DNA of 64,000 bases from Rariglobus sp041662485 (GCA_041662485.1 JBAZSJ010000019.1:1-64000); one strand, 5' to 3'; shown: positions 9,794-17,495, counted from the first letter of the stretch. Translations and numbers: made by a program. Notes: generated by a model not told the origin, from the sequence alone.

Positions 9794-10026
9794 TAGCTTT
9801 TCGGCAGGGCGTCTTTGATGGCGTATGCCGCAGAGCCGCCGCACAAACGGGCGGCGCGGCAAAGCGTCTCCAAGGCTTCCCAGTTCATGGTGTCGAGTCC
9901 GCCGCCGCCGTTGGCGATCAGGGCACGGAAGGCGACGGCGGCGGCGCGTCCGCGCTCGCTGCGTTTAAGCTGGGTGATGGCCTCAATCACCTGTTCTCCG
10001 ATGGGTGTTTCGGTGGCGGTGCTCAT
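9793..10026 (-). CDS. Small prophage protein, 77 aa
   Basis: An unrecognised 77-residue protein, Ala-rich and predicted helical, with no membrane segment. Its ATG overlaps the stop of the preceding gene (ATGA at 10023-10026) and its TAA overlaps the integrase ATG, so the three genes are translationally coupled. Its position just before int suggests a role in integration or its control, but nothing in the sequence proves this. Confidence 0.7.
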
Positions 10027-10475
10027 TGGGCCTCCTTCAGTTTTTGAATGTAAGCATCGGCGCGCTTTTGCGCCTCTCCCAGTTTGTCCATCGCCTCCGC
10101 CTGTGATTGAACGTATCCGACGTAGGCCAGACCGATTTTTCCGAGGTCGGAAGAGTCATTTTCAGCCGCCTGCCCGAGGTTGGGCAACGGGTCTTGAGCC
10201 TCAGGCGGAGTGGGCAAACTCGCTCGCGATTCATGAGACTGGGCAGGCGGCTGAAAGGTGTGTTGGCGGGAAATTTTGGCGGCGCAGCGAATAAAAAGGC
10301 CGGCTTGCGCGGATTGAGCGCCAAAGAAAAGCGCCGCCCATAAGACGCCGTTCACTAAAAAAAAGCCGCACGCCAAGGCGGTGACTATGACGATCACCAG
10401 CAATTGCCACGGTTTGAACGCTCCCATGGTTAATGCACCAATCTGGTTTTCCAGTTCCACAGTGTTTTTGCCCAT
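10023..10475 (-). CDS. Prophage membrane protein, about 150 aa
   Basis: A strong hydrophobic segment (PWQLLVIVIVTALACGFFLV and onward, about residues 20-50) probably forms one long or two short membrane helices, followed by a Gln/Ala/Glu-rich helical tail ending KRADAYIQKLKEAQ. The start at 10475 (MGKNTVELENQ) is preferred; the frame is open to 10547 and an ATG at 10427 just before the hydrophobic part is also possible. It is the first gene of the leftward operon. Function is unknown; a virion membrane or lysis role are both possible. Confidence 0.6.
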   Translation of the reverse strand: MGKNTVELENQIGALTMGAFKPWQLLVIVIVTALACGFFLVNGVLWAALFFGAQSAQAGLFIRCAAKISRQHTFQPPAQSHESRASLPTPPEAQDPLPNLGQAAENDSSDLGKIGLAYVGYVQSQAEAMDKLGEAQKRADAYIQKLKEAQ

Positions 10476-10553
10476 GCGCGTTTTGCTATATAGCCCTAAA
10501 TAGGACTTCAAGCTTTTTGTAGCCCCTTCACAGTAACCGCTGTCCAAAGAGGT
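10476..10553. promoter_or_regulatory. Divergent promoter region of the prophage
   Basis: The only divergent intergenic gap in the element, between the leftward operon and the rightward 10554-11400 module. It contains a perfect palindrome GCTATATAGC (10485-10494) that could act as a -10 element on either strand or as an operator, and a T-rich stretch AGCTTTTTG. A similar palindrome, CGCTATAGCG, lies at 22120-22129 in the right arm. This is the likeliest master switch region of the phage. Confidence 0.5.
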
Positions 10554-10760
10554 GTGGGAAAAATAGGAAAAGACCGGGTGTTTCTGGGCGCGAGTGCGCC
10601 GAAAGTGCTCGGTAAAATCATTGATGAACGACGCGAACCGCTTGGATGGTCACGTGCAAAATTTACCCTTGAAGTTCTTGAGCTTTGGCGAGCGCAGGGT
10701 TGCCCGCATGTGAGTGAATCTGACCGTTTAATGCAGATCGCAAAAAAAGGGAAAAAATGA
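10554..10760 (+). CDS. Small prophage protein, possible regulator
   Basis: A 68-residue basic protein starting at a GTG with AGAGG just upstream. The central part (VLGKIIDERREPLGWSRAKF) and the basic C-terminus (IAKKGKK) suggest a small helical nucleic-acid-binding protein, but no known HTH motif is clear. It opens the only rightward gene group in the prophage, which is where a lysogeny repressor would be expected. Its TGA overlaps the next ATG (ATGA at 10757-10760). Confidence 0.6.
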   Translation: MGKIGKDRVFLGASAPKVLGKIIDERREPLGWSRAKFTLEVLELWRAQGCPHVSESDRLMQIAKKGKK

Positions 10761-11065
10761 GCCTGAAAAAGAGGAAAAAAGGCGGTGGCAACTTCGGGCA
10801 ATCGGGAGGGCAATCAACCCGCTCTCTTTATGCCAGCCTTGACCCCGCCGATCCACAGCAGGAGGCGCGGCATCAACGCATCATTGATGCGAAAGAGGAG
10901 GCTTTTTCAGAGGAAAATCTTACCCGGAATCAACGCGAACTAGTGGAGCTTCATCGGTTTGTTTACCCCGATAGCAGGGTTATTAAAAAGTGCGGTGAAG
11001 TTTTTCTCTGGGATGACACGATAACACCTCCTTGGTTTGCGGATCTTCCTGAAACCGCTCAGTAA
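10757..11065 (+). CDS. Hypothetical prophage protein, 102 aa
   Basis: An unrecognised protein: a basic, Gly/Lys-rich N-terminus (MSLKKRKKGGGNFGQ) followed by a charged helical middle (HQRIIDAKEEAFSEENLTRN) and an aromatic C-terminus (LWDDTITPPWFADLP). There is no membrane segment. It is coupled by ATGA overlap to the preceding gene and belongs to the rightward module. Confidence 0.65.
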   Translation: MSLKKRKKGGGNFGQSGGQSTRSLYASLDPADPQQEARHQRIIDAKEEAFSEENLTRNQRELVELHRFVYPDSRVIKKCGEVFLWDDTITPPWFADLPETAQ

Positions 11066-11091
11066 AGTCTTCCCGCCTACGATCTCGAAAA

Positions 11092-11400
11092 ATGCGCTCC
11101 GATCTTGAAATCCCCTACCGCCTCTCTGGCGTGCTCCAACTAGTAGAAGTCGCTCAAAAAGTGACGGCCCGCGCCGACATAACAAAGGAGACAAAGGACC
11201 GTCTAGCAAAGTCACTGGCGGCGCTCTACGATCTGGTGAATCAGGACCATTTCCACACGGAAGAACAGTTCCACGAGATAGACGCCAAATTCGACATAGT
11301 TCTCCAATTGATGGAGATTCATAAAGCGATTCTAACCCCCGAAGAGGTCGCTGGTATCGAGGAAGCAAAGACACGTTATCGAGGTAAGCTCCCGTTTTAA
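11092..11400 (+). CDS. Hypothetical prophage protein, 102 aa
   Basis: An unrecognised, mostly helical, acidic protein with heptad-like hydrophobic spacing (FHEIDAKFDIVLQLMEIHKA), suggesting a coiled-coil interaction domain near residues 60-80. It is the last gene of the rightward module and ends eight bases before a hairpin (11408-11441) that also ends the opposing 51-aa gene. Confidence 0.65.
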   Translation: MRSDLEIPYRLSGVLQLVEVAQKVTARADITKETKDRLAKSLAALYDLVNQDHFHTEEQFHEIDAKFDIVLQLMEIHKAILTPEEVAGIEEAKTRYRGKLPF

Positions 11401-11407
11401 AATGGTT

Positions 11408-11441
11408 CCGCCCGCCCCAGCATGAAAGCCAGAGCGGGCGG
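11408..11441. terminator. Hairpin between convergent small genes (copy 1)
   Basis: Arms CCGCCCGC (11408-11415) and GCGGGCGG (11434-11441) enclose a loop containing AGCATGAAAGCCAG. A nearly identical hairpin occurs at 12088-12120. The position between converging stop codons (11400 and 11447) fits a two-way terminator, though no strong T-run follows. Confidence 0.6.
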
Positions 11442-11446
11442 AGTCG

Positions 11447-11602
11447 TTAAGCAGCAAAGGGGAAGAGCATTTGCCCGCAGCATCCATCCAGATGAATCGC
11501 GAAGGCCTTGGAGCATGTGGGGACACACTTTTGGCCTGTGCGATAGTGGATGAAACTCCTGCGGATAATGATTCTCCCGCCGCACTTTTTACAATTGTGC
11601 AT
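11447..11602 (-). CDS. 51-aa cysteine-rich (zinc-ribbon-like) protein
   Basis: A short open frame from ATG at 11602 to TAA at 11447. The protein begins MHNCKKCGGRIIIRR and has a second cysteine pair in KCVPTCSK plus a CC dipeptide near the end. CxxC...CxxxC spacing suggests a zinc-binding small protein, as often encoded by phages for transcription control. Upstream GGAA is a weak ribosome site. It is supported by codon pattern and a neat stop just before the shared hairpin, but it could be spurious. Confidence 0.45.
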   Translation of the reverse strand: MHNCKKCGGRIIIRRSFIHYRTGQKCVPTCSKAFAIHLDGCCGQMLFPFAA

Positions 11603-12087
11603 AGGCGGTGTTCCAAAATTTAAACTTGAGCCCCCCTTCCTGACAGTTCGACAGTCGGCTTGCCAGACCCTCCCGTCATTCTGTCTCCCTCCCGGGGGCG
11701 TAGGCCGGGACTCGCTCTGTTCCCCCTGCCGGTTGCACCCGGTAGGGGGTTTTCTTTCAGCACGCCGAGGATGCGCGGACTTCCTCAGGTGCTTGAATTG
11801 ATGATCTCATAAGTTGATATGCGTTCGATTCTGTGCGTGCGGCGGGTCTGTCAAGAAATGGGCTATTTAAATTCAAACCAGCACCCCCCTCGAAAAGGGG
11901 TCATGTCATACGTAAATTACGTAACTCGTTTAAATAACGGTCGTTTTACGGCCCCACTTTAAACTATTATCAACGCATCAGATTAATTATTATTAAGTTA
12001 CATTTTCAGGAAAACTTTATTTTCCGAAAAGGTCGAAAAGTAGGGTTTGGAGCAGTCACCTTCGTGTTTCGAGTTACGTAAATGAAT
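11603..12087. other. Gene-poor region, candidate replication origin
   Basis: No convincing gene between the 51-aa frame and the last structural gene. It contains a strong rightward hairpin terminator (11722-11758) and an AT-rich segment (about 11895-12081) unusual for this element. That segment is bordered by a 12-bp inverted repeat: TTACGTAACTCG at 11917-11928 and CGAGTTACGTAA at 12070-12081. Two GAAAA-rich motifs (CCGAAAAGGTCGAAAAG) lie inside. An origin of replication or a cluster of regulatory sites is the best guess. Confidence 0.45.
11722..11758 (+). terminator. Strong rightward terminator
   Basis: CCCCCTGCCGG (11722-11732) pairs with CCGGTAGGGGG (11739-11749), one G-T pair, and is followed by TTTTCTTT. 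It would stop a plus-strand transcript, although no protein gene ends close by. The transcript may come from the 10554-11400 module or be a small RNA starting around 11600-11650. Confidence 0.75.
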
Positions 12088-12120
12088 CCGCCCGCTCCGG
12101 CATGAAGCCAGAGCGGGCGG
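12088..12120 (-). terminator. Hairpin after the structural operon (copy 2)
   Basis: Perfect 10-base arms CCGCCCGCTC (12088-12097) and GAGCGGGCGG (12111-12120) around CGGCATGAAGCCA. It lies 40 bases beyond the stop of the last leftward gene and is almost the same sequence as the hairpin at 11408-11441. Confidence 0.6.
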
Positions 12121-12159
12121 GTGTGGGCTTAGAATCGGCGAGAGCTTCGCCGAAAGGGG

Positions 12160-12720
12160 TCAGGTGTCGAACGTGCCGACTGGCACCGTGTCGCCCACGA
12201 CGCCGTTGACGGCATCGGTGCTAAGGACGTTCACGCCGTCCACGGTAACATCCACCTGAAAATAATTGCCGGTCATATTGTCCTGAATGTCGGAGGCGGT
12301 GAGTTCGTGCGTTCCTCCGGTCGGACGATACGCGTAGAAGCTGATGGAGGTGGCCCCGCCGCCGTCGTAGTTGCAGACGAATTCACCGTTGATGTAGAAA
12401 TCCCATGAGTCGTCTTGGACGTTGTTGGAATTCGATACGGTCAGGATGACGAGGGCCAACCCATCAGGCGCGGGGAACGGCAGCGGATCAACGCCCCACG
12501 GCCCCTCTGTGGCGTCGGGCACGGGCTTGGCCTTGCAGATATTGTCGTTGTTCGGGCGCGGCTGAACTGGGTTGTGACTCCGCCAGTTATTCGGCGGCGG
12601 CACGTCGGCGAGGCCGAAACCGTAGGCGCGCATGGGCGGACCGGCGCGGCGCATGTCGTTGTTGTTCTTTGGCGTGGGACCGGTTCCCTTCCGCTCGTTA
12701 TTTTTGAGCGCCTTGCACAT
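12160..12720 (-). CDS. Prophage structural protein candidate, 186 aa
   Basis: The protein has two parts: residues about 1-75 are Asn/Pro-rich and low in predicted structure (ERKGTGPTPKNNNDMRR, RPNNDNICKAK), and residues about 80-186 form a beta-rich domain (LALVILTVSNSNNVQDDSWD, then YINGEFVCNY, TGNYFQVDVTVDGVNVL). It has no signal or membrane helix. As last gene of the structural operon it may be an accessory capsid or receptor-binding protein. I do not recognise the family. Confidence 0.65.
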   Translation of the reverse strand: MCKALKNNERKGTGPTPKNNNDMRRAGPPMRAYGFGLADVPPPNNWRSHNPVQPRPNNDNICKAKPVPDATEGPWGVDPLPFPAPDGLALVILTVSNSNNVQDDSWDFYINGEFVCNYDGGGATSISFYAYRPTGGTHELTASDIQDNMTGNYFQVDVTVDGVNVLSTDAVNGVVGDTVPVGTFDT

Positions 12721-12722
12721 GG

Positions 12723-13295
12723 TCAGGCGGCGGCGGGGAGGTGCTTAAGCTTGAAATGCCAGATTGCCACGCCAGCGCCGGCCAAAGCGACGCCGCCGCC
12801 GATGATGGCGAAAAGGACGGGGTTTGAGGCGATGAACAGGCCGATGAGGGCAGCGGCTGCAATGGCTCCTCCGCCATACATGACGAAATCCCATCCGCGC
12901 ACCAAACCAAAGAGCCCGGCGGCGAGTCCGCCAAAGAGCGCGATGCGATAAAACCACATGGCGCGGCCGTTCGCCTGGTCGGATGGGGTAGGGGGCGGCG
13001 GCGGGGTGAACGCTTGCGGAGCCGTCGCGGTTTCGGTGTGCGCAGTCATGGCGATGACGGCCGGACCGGACAGGGTGACGGTGTAGGTGCCGAGCTTCTC
13101 GTTAAATTCGACTTTTGAGCCGGCAGGGGCGGTGAAGGTGGCAGCGGCGTCTTTGGCCTCGGCACGGGCAGGCGTTTGGGCGGGGCCGGTCTGCTTGACG
13201 GAGGTCGAACCGGCGCGGGCGCGTCCCGACTGACAGCCGGACAACATGCCGACCAAAATCAGGGCGATAAAGAAGAGGAGGAAAAACGTTTTCAT
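12723..13295 (-). CDS. Prophage lipoprotein with C-terminal membrane helices
   Basis: A 190-residue protein starting MKTFFLLFFIALILVGMLSG-C: a lipoprotein signal with the lipobox cysteine at about residue 21. A beta-like middle (SKVEFNEKLGTYTVTLSG) and a Pro-rich stretch (TPPPPPTP) precede three hydrophobic segments (about 115-185). The ATG at 13295 overlaps the stop of the 60-aa gene (ATGA). A lipoprotein beside a holin-like gene could function in lysis (spanin-like) or as a virion membrane protein. Confidence 0.65.
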   Translation of the reverse strand: MKTFFLLFFIALILVGMLSGCQSGRARAGSTSVKQTGPAQTPARAEAKDAAATFTAPAGSKVEFNEKLGTYTVTLSGPAVIAMTAHTETATAPQAFTPPPPPTPSDQANGRAMWFYRIALFGGLAAGLFGLVRGWDFVMYGGGAIAAAALIGLFIASNPVLFAIIGGGVALAGAGVAIWHFKLKHLPAAA

Positions 13296-13474
13296 GCCGT
13301 GGGGGATTTCCTGAAAAAAGCGATGAAGCCGCGCACGGTTCGGACGGCGGCAGGCCAACCGGCCAGCATCGCGACGATGGACGCGGCGATGGCGCAAACG
13401 GTGGAGATGGTGTCGAGGCTCACCGCTCCAAAGGCTGCAAGAACGGCAGTGAGTGTGCGGTGTTGATCGTTCAT
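13292..13474 (-). CDS. Small membrane protein, holin candidate
   Basis: 60 residues with a hydrophobic region (LDTISTVCAIAASIVAMLAG and onward, about 19-45) and a basic C-terminal tail (RTVRGFIAFFRKSPTA). Size and arrangement resemble small phage holins. It overlaps the 146-aa gene upstream and the lipoprotein gene downstream by ATGA. No endolysin was recognised in the element, so the lysis assignment is a guess. Confidence 0.6.
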   Translation of the reverse strand: MNDQHRTLTAVLAAFGAVSLDTISTVCAIAASIVAMLAGWPAAVRTVRGFIAFFRKSPTA

Positions 13475-13911
13475 GCTTTGGCTCCGGTTCGACGCGCGAA
13501 GGCGAAAAGAAGAATCACCACGCCGACAACAACGGCCACGGGGATAAGCCAGGTGGAAAGGTTCAGGGTGTTTTTAACGCCTTCGCCAACCGCCGCGACG
13601 CTCTTGCCGATTTCGAGAGCCTGGTTTCCCGCTTCGTCCACGAAGTCGGATGCGGCCTCGGCAATCGTGTAGGTTTCGAGGTCGGACGGCAGGTTTGAAT
13701 TGGCGACGCCTTGGGCAATCGAAACCTCTTCCGGCGCGAATCGTTCGGGATATTTCAGGATGATTCCGGCCAGCGTCTTCTCGTATGAAACGCGGTTGGA
13801 ATAGGAGAGGTCCAGCGTCATCAACTCCCCATTGGGGCCGAGCGCGCCGACCTTTCCGGCGGCGATGCGCTGGGCGGTCTTCAGGTTGGCGGTCTGTTGT
13901 GCTGTGGCCAT
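13471..13911 (-). CDS. Prophage membrane-anchored protein, 146 aa
   Basis: The first 110 residues are soluble and mixed helical (QTANLKTAQRIAAGKVGALG), and a single C-terminal membrane helix (LSTWLIPVAVVVGVVILLF) is followed by a basic tail (ARRTGAKA). This head-plus-anchor layout is shared by three other proteins in the operon (121, 80 and 186 aa) and fits capsid-associated proteins of membrane-containing phages. Family unknown. Confidence 0.7.
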   Translation of the reverse strand: MATAQQTANLKTAQRIAAGKVGALGPNGELMTLDLSYSNRVSYEKTLAGIILKYPERFAPEEVSIAQGVANSNLPSDLETYTIAEAASDFVDEAGNQALEIGKSVAAVGEGVKNTLNLSTWLIPVAVVVGVVILLFAFARRTGAKA

Positions 13912-14405
13912 TACAGGGTGAGAAGTTCAGCCGAGCGGCCAGGCGCGAGGACGCCGACGTGTTCGAGGTAGGCGAGGCCGTCAACGGTGCGCTCGTCATC
14001 GCTGCGGATTTCCTGAGCGGCAACCGCCATGTTCCGGAAGATGACGACGCCTGCGTCTGTGCTCGTGAAGATCGCGAGTTTTTCCGCATCAGTCAGCCGC
14101 TCCATGAGGGCGAGAGGGGTCATGATACTGACGACGGGGGCGGTGACGTGCGCAGACGCGAACCCTTCCAAGACCGTCAGCTCCGGATATGCAGCCTGCG
14201 CAGCGGCGAGCGTGGGGAACGCCTCGAAGGGAGCGGCGGGCACTTCATGAACGGGCGAATCCGGACCGGCGGCGAGATCGACCGGCAGCATGAGCGATGA
14301 CAGCGGTTCGCCTGCGCACCATGCGGCGAAGCGTCCATCAGACAGCGTGACAGGCAGCGCGTGCTGCCAGTGGAGAAGGTTGGCTGTGATGATGATGCGG
14401 TTCAT
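13911..14405 (-). CDS. Hypothetical prophage protein, 164 aa
   Basis: The protein starts MNRIIITANLLHWQHALPVT and has an Ala/Pro-rich middle. Its layout suggests a compact virion protein or tail-fibre-assembly-like chaperone following the spike gene, since gene order spike then small acidic protein is common in phages. No motif proves this. There is no signal peptide or membrane segment. It is separated by three bases from the spike gene. Confidence 0.6.
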   Translation of the reverse strand: MNRIIITANLLHWQHALPVTLSDGRFAAWCAGEPLSSLMLPVDLAAGPDSPVHEVPAAPFEAFPTLAAAQAAYPELTVLEGFASAHVTAPVVSIMTPLALMERLTDAEKLAIFTSTDAGVVIFRNMAVAAQEIRSDDERTVDGLAYLEHVGVLAPGRSAELLTL

Positions 14406-14408
14406 GGT

Positions 14409-15725
14409 TTAAAACAGGTTGAGGCGAAGAGTATCAAACTCCGTCGCGGACAAGGCGCGGGGCCAGTAAAGCAGGGCAACGTATCCGTCGAGTGCCTGGT
14501 TTCCGTCGTATTTTGAACCGACGCGAACGCTCGTCAGGGCGTCGTAAAACTCAGTGGGCGCTCCCGCCTGCACAGAAGAGGCGGCGTTTCCAGCGGCGTA
14601 GGTGACGCCGTAACGCGAGGTTGCGGCCTGCCCGGCGGCGGTCGAGACGTTCCCCACGTTCCAAGAATCGAGGATATAGTTGCGGCCCCACGGGGAACGC
14701 ATGTTGCCCGTGCTGGAAATGGCGCGCTGGTTCTGACTCGCTCCCGCCGCGTATGGATGCGCGGCGAAGAAACCGCCCGTGTAATACAGTGTCCAACGGT
14801 TGGCCGCTCCTCCGACAGTATCGGCGAAAAACAGATTGTTATGCACGAATGCCCCGTTCTCATAGAGAGCAAGCAAGGTGCCTTCGCGGCGGTTCAAACC
14901 GCCGCCCGGCAGAGATGAGAGACTCACATCGAGCACGTCGGCGTTGCGACTCACAGCCGCCGAGGTCGTCGGCAGATAGCTGGTAATGCCAGCATCTGAA
15001 TCCGTGCTGTAATTATACTCGTTATAGTTCGGTGCCCACACGTCCACCACATCGCCGCTGGTCGCGATCTTGAAGCCAAACGAGAGGTTTGCGCCCGCGC
15101 CCCACCATGCGCCGGTTTGAAACTGCTTCCAGTCGGACGTCAGGGCAACGGCCTGAAGAGTTCCCCCGATGTTGATGCTCACCGCTCCGACGCCGGTGAC
15201 GCGGCGCATCCATACGGAGATGCGCCGGGGTTGGTCGCCATTTGTCACCGCCTGAATGAGCGTGGCATTGGCAGCCGTGGCAGTGAGGCGCGAGGCGACA
15301 AGCTGACCGCCGGGACTGGGCGCCGGGTAGGCGTTGGCCGTGACAGTGATGCCGGTAGAAACCCACGCGGCATTCGTCAGATCGTCCGAATAAAGGATGC
15401 GGTTCGTCTGCGAGTGCTCAATAAGGTCGGCGTTGATGACGAGGCCGGCGAAGGGCGAAAGATTTTTCCGGCGGCGCACGTTGTTGCCGACAACGACGCC
15501 TTTTTCAGGGTCGTAGGCGGAGCTGGCACGGGTAAAGGTGGCGGTGAGGTCGTTGAGAACCACGGCTTCCGAAAGCAGCCGGCGCAGTGTTTTCACATCT
15601 GCGGAAACCGCCGCAGCGTTCGCGATTGTCAGCGCGGAATTCGCGTTCGCGAGCGCCGTTCCGACGTCCGCCAAATCCTCAACGGAGGCGAGGCCCACAC
15701 GGTTCGCGTTTGCTTTTGAAATCAT
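14409..15725 (-). CDS. Spike / receptor-binding protein candidate
   Basis: At 438 residues it is the largest protein of the prophage. Residues about 8-65 have Ala/Asn/Leu heptad-like repeats (VGTALANANSALTIANAAAV), suggesting a trimeric coiled-coil base. About 70-235 carries the NRILYSDDLTNAAWVSTGIT pattern typical of phage head-spike/tail-fibre carbohydrate-binding domains. About 250-435 resembles a LamG/concanavalin-like lectin domain ending GYVALLYWPRALSATEFDTL. It probably binds host surface glycans. It lies between the 195-aa and 164-aa genes. Confidence 0.75.
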   Translation of the reverse strand: MISKANANRVGLASVEDLADVGTALANANSALTIANAAAVSADVKTLRRLLSEAVVLNDLTATFTRASSAYDPEKGVVVGNNVRRRKNLSPFAGLVINADLIEHSQTNRILYSDDLTNAAWVSTGITVTANAYPAPSPGGQLVASRLTATAANATLIQAVTNGDQPRRISVWMRRVTGVGAVSINIGGTLQAVALTSDWKQFQTGAWWGAGANLSFGFKIATSGDVVDVWAPNYNEYNYSTDSDAGITSYLPTTSAAVSRNADVLDVSLSSLPGGGLNRREGTLLALYENGAFVHNNLFFADTVGGAANRWTLYYTGGFFAAHPYAAGASQNQRAISSTGNMRSPWGRNYILDSWNVGNVSTAAGQAATSRYGVTYAAGNAASSVQAGAPTEFYDALTSVRVGSKYDGNQALDGYVALLYWPRALSATEFDTLRLNLF

Positions 15726-15728
15726 GGC

Positions 15729-16316
15729 TTAAAAGGAAATGACGCGAGCGCCGACGTTTACGCCGGGATCGCCAATGACCCAGATTGGAGCCTTGGTCGG
15801 AATCTTCGTGAAGCCGTCCAGGCTCGCGCCAATCTGACAAAACGGAGCGGCGGAAACAGTGTTGTCCGGCCCCCAGTAGGCGAGCCCGTCAGTCCAAAGC
15901 CAGCGTTCGGCGTGGTTGGCGTCGTAATCCACAAGCATCTGTGGCGTGCCGTCCATGAGGAGCGGCGGGACTTCGATCAATCCGCCCGGCACAAACGACG
16001 CGGCGGAACCGTTGCGGCGTTCGATGACGTTTTGGCGCTTGTCGATGTATCGGCAATTCGTCGCGTAGATGAGGCGGAATTTATTCGCGACCGCCGCCAT
16101 GTTTTTCAGTTTTACACTCTGAAAAATTCCGCCGTTGAACCCTTCGATTCCGTTGGCGAGCTCCATGGGGAAAAACTCGTCGTTATCCAGTGAGCAATGA
16201 ATTTCGTAATCGGCCTCCGACATGTAGAGATAATTCCCCTCAATCGGAATCGGGCGGACTTCGTTCGCGAGTAGAACGAGTTCGAGGAACTTGGGAGATT
16301 TGAGTTTCAGGCTCAT
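15729..16316 (-). CDS. Prophage structural protein candidate, 195 aa
   Basis: A beta-rich 195-residue protein without membrane helix (FLELVLLANEVRPIPIEG, KNMAAVANKFRLIYATNC, WLWTDGLAYWGPDN). Size and beta content would suit a vertex/penton-like or minor capsid protein linking the spike to the shell, a role expected between capsid and spike genes. I see no sequence match to a known family. Its start overlaps the stop of the 186-aa membrane protein gene by ATGA. Confidence 0.65.
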   Translation of the reverse strand: MSLKLKSPKFLELVLLANEVRPIPIEGNYLYMSEADYEIHCSLDNDEFFPMELANGIEGFNGGIFQSVKLKNMAAVANKFRLIYATNCRYIDKRQNVIERRNGSAASFVPGGLIEVPPLLMDGTPQMLVDYDANHAERWLWTDGLAYWGPDNTVSAAPFCQIGASLDGFTKIPTKAPIWVIGDPGVNVGARVISF

Positions 16317-16873
16317 GCTTTGGCGGGTTTTCGGGGACGGAGCAGAAGAATCATGAGCAGGCCGAAACCGACCACACTCCAGAGGATGTATTTGATGGCC
16401 GTGGACGTCATCGCGTTGCCTGGCTGCGCCTGCGACGCGGCGAAATCATAGGCGGCTTTCGTCGCGGCAGTCTCGGCGGAGATGACGTCGTTTTGGGTTT
16501 TTACGGCGCGGTCCGCGAACAGGGTTGCGGTGTCCACAACCTTATTGGCCAGCATGTATCCGTCCCCAATCGCATCATACCCCTTCGTCAGGGCGGAATC
16601 TATCGAGTCATAGCCCATTTTAAGGGATGACGCGGCGATTCCCTTGACTGCATCAATGGAGGCTTTCGCGACGTCCCCGTCGAGAGATTGGAAAACGAGG
16701 CTGTTGTTGTTTCCCTTCAGTCCAATTCCGCCGTCTCCGACGAACTGGTTTTGACCGCGCATGAACAGCCCGCCGGATTCGACGTAAGCAGAGTTGTTGC
16801 CGGAAACCGTGGTTGCCGGTCCCTGTTGCGTGTTGGCGCTGTTGTCGTTGGCCTGTGCGAGCGAGGAAGACAT
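16313..16873 (-). CDS. Prophage membrane-anchored protein, 186 aa
   Basis: The N-terminal part is Asn/Gln/Gly-rich with a beta-solenoid-like pattern (VSGNNSAYVESGGLFMRG, GLKGNNNSLVFQS), the middle is a long helix (about 85-150), and the C-terminus is one membrane helix (YILWSVVGFGLLMILLL) with tail RPRKPAKA. It probably is a virion protein anchored in the internal membrane with the N-terminal part facing the capsid. Confidence 0.7.
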   Translation of the reverse strand: MSSSLAQANDNSANTQQGPATTVSGNNSAYVESGGLFMRGQNQFVGDGGIGLKGNNNSLVFQSLDGDVAKASIDAVKGIAASSLKMGYDSIDSALTKGYDAIGDGYMLANKVVDTATLFADRAVKTQNDVISAETAATKAAYDFAASQAQPGNAMTSTAIKYILWSVVGFGLLMILLLRPRKPAKA

Positions 16874-16875
16874 TT

Positions 16876-17118
16876 TTAGTTCTTCTTTTTGGACTTAAAC
16901 GCCCAGGCGATCAGGCCGATGACGACGAGAACGCCCGCGACGATGAGGACATACATCCAATTGATGCCATTGGAGGCCGTGCCTTGGTTGCCGTTTATCG
17001 GCGCGTAATAGCGCGCGCCGTAAGTGCCGGAGACGGGAGCGGCGGCGGGCGCGGAGTCAGAGCCTCCGAGCCCGCCAAGGCTCGCGCCCGCGCTTATGAG
17101 TGTGTCGATGCCAAACAT
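16876..17118 (-). CDS. Prophage membrane protein, 80 aa
   Basis: A Gly/Ala/Ser-rich N-terminus (residues 1-50) followed by a single helix (MYVLIVAGVLVVIGLIAWAF) and a basic tail KSKKKN. It has the same anchor layout as its neighbours and is most likely a minor virion membrane protein. Confidence 0.7.
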   Translation of the reverse strand: MFGIDTLISAGASLGGLGGSDSAPAAAPVSGTYGARYYAPINGNQGTASNGINWMYVLIVAGVLVVIGLIAWAFKSKKKN

Positions 17119-17127
17119 GGCGGGGGG

Positions 17128-17493
17128 TTATCCCTTCCGACGTTTGAAAATCAGGGCGAAGACGAGAACGGCAACAAGGATGCCGCCGATGACGTAGAGA
17201 ACAACCGGCTTGATGCCGGTGGAGGGGGCGGGCGTCGCGTAGCTGGAGGCGGCGGCTTTGGCGTTCTTGCCGGTGACCGGATAAGCCTGGCCGTTGGCCT
17301 TCAGATAGGCGACCTCGGTTTCGAGTTCATCCTGTTTCGTGAAGCCGTTGATGATGGCGGGCGCGGCGGCAGTCGCAACCGTGCTGACCGTGCCTAGGAG
17401 CTTGTCCCAGATGTTGGGCGTCGACGCGGCGGGCGCGGTCACAGAATTGACGGCGTTGGTGAGCGATTCCGGCCCCATGGTGGTAAGTTGCAT
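17128..17493 (-). CDS. Prophage membrane-anchored protein, 121 aa
   Basis: An Ala/Thr-rich soluble part (LTNAVNSVTAPAASTPNIWD) and a C-terminal helix (VLYVIGGILVAVLVFALIF) with tail KRRKG. The start at 17493 is preferred because the frame upstream of it is occupied by the hairpin terminator after the capsid gene and GGGG lies upstream. Likely a virion membrane protein. Confidence 0.7.
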   Translation of the reverse strand: MQLTTMGPESLTNAVNSVTAPAASTPNIWDKLLGTVSTVATAAAPAIINGFTKQDELETEVAYLKANGQAYPVTGKNAKAAASSYATPAPSTGIKPVVLYVIGGILVAVLVFALIFKRRKG

Positions 17494-17495
17494 TT

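Noticed and set aside
11640..11758. tRNA-like fold suggested by GGTTGCACCCGG
   Set aside because: No acceptor stem, D arm or anticodon arm can be assembled; the sequence is better explained as a terminator hairpin.
11550..11801. 83-codon plus-strand frame in the prophage gap
   Set aside because: The frame runs through the strong hairpin terminator at 11722-11758 and its translation has no plausible structure.
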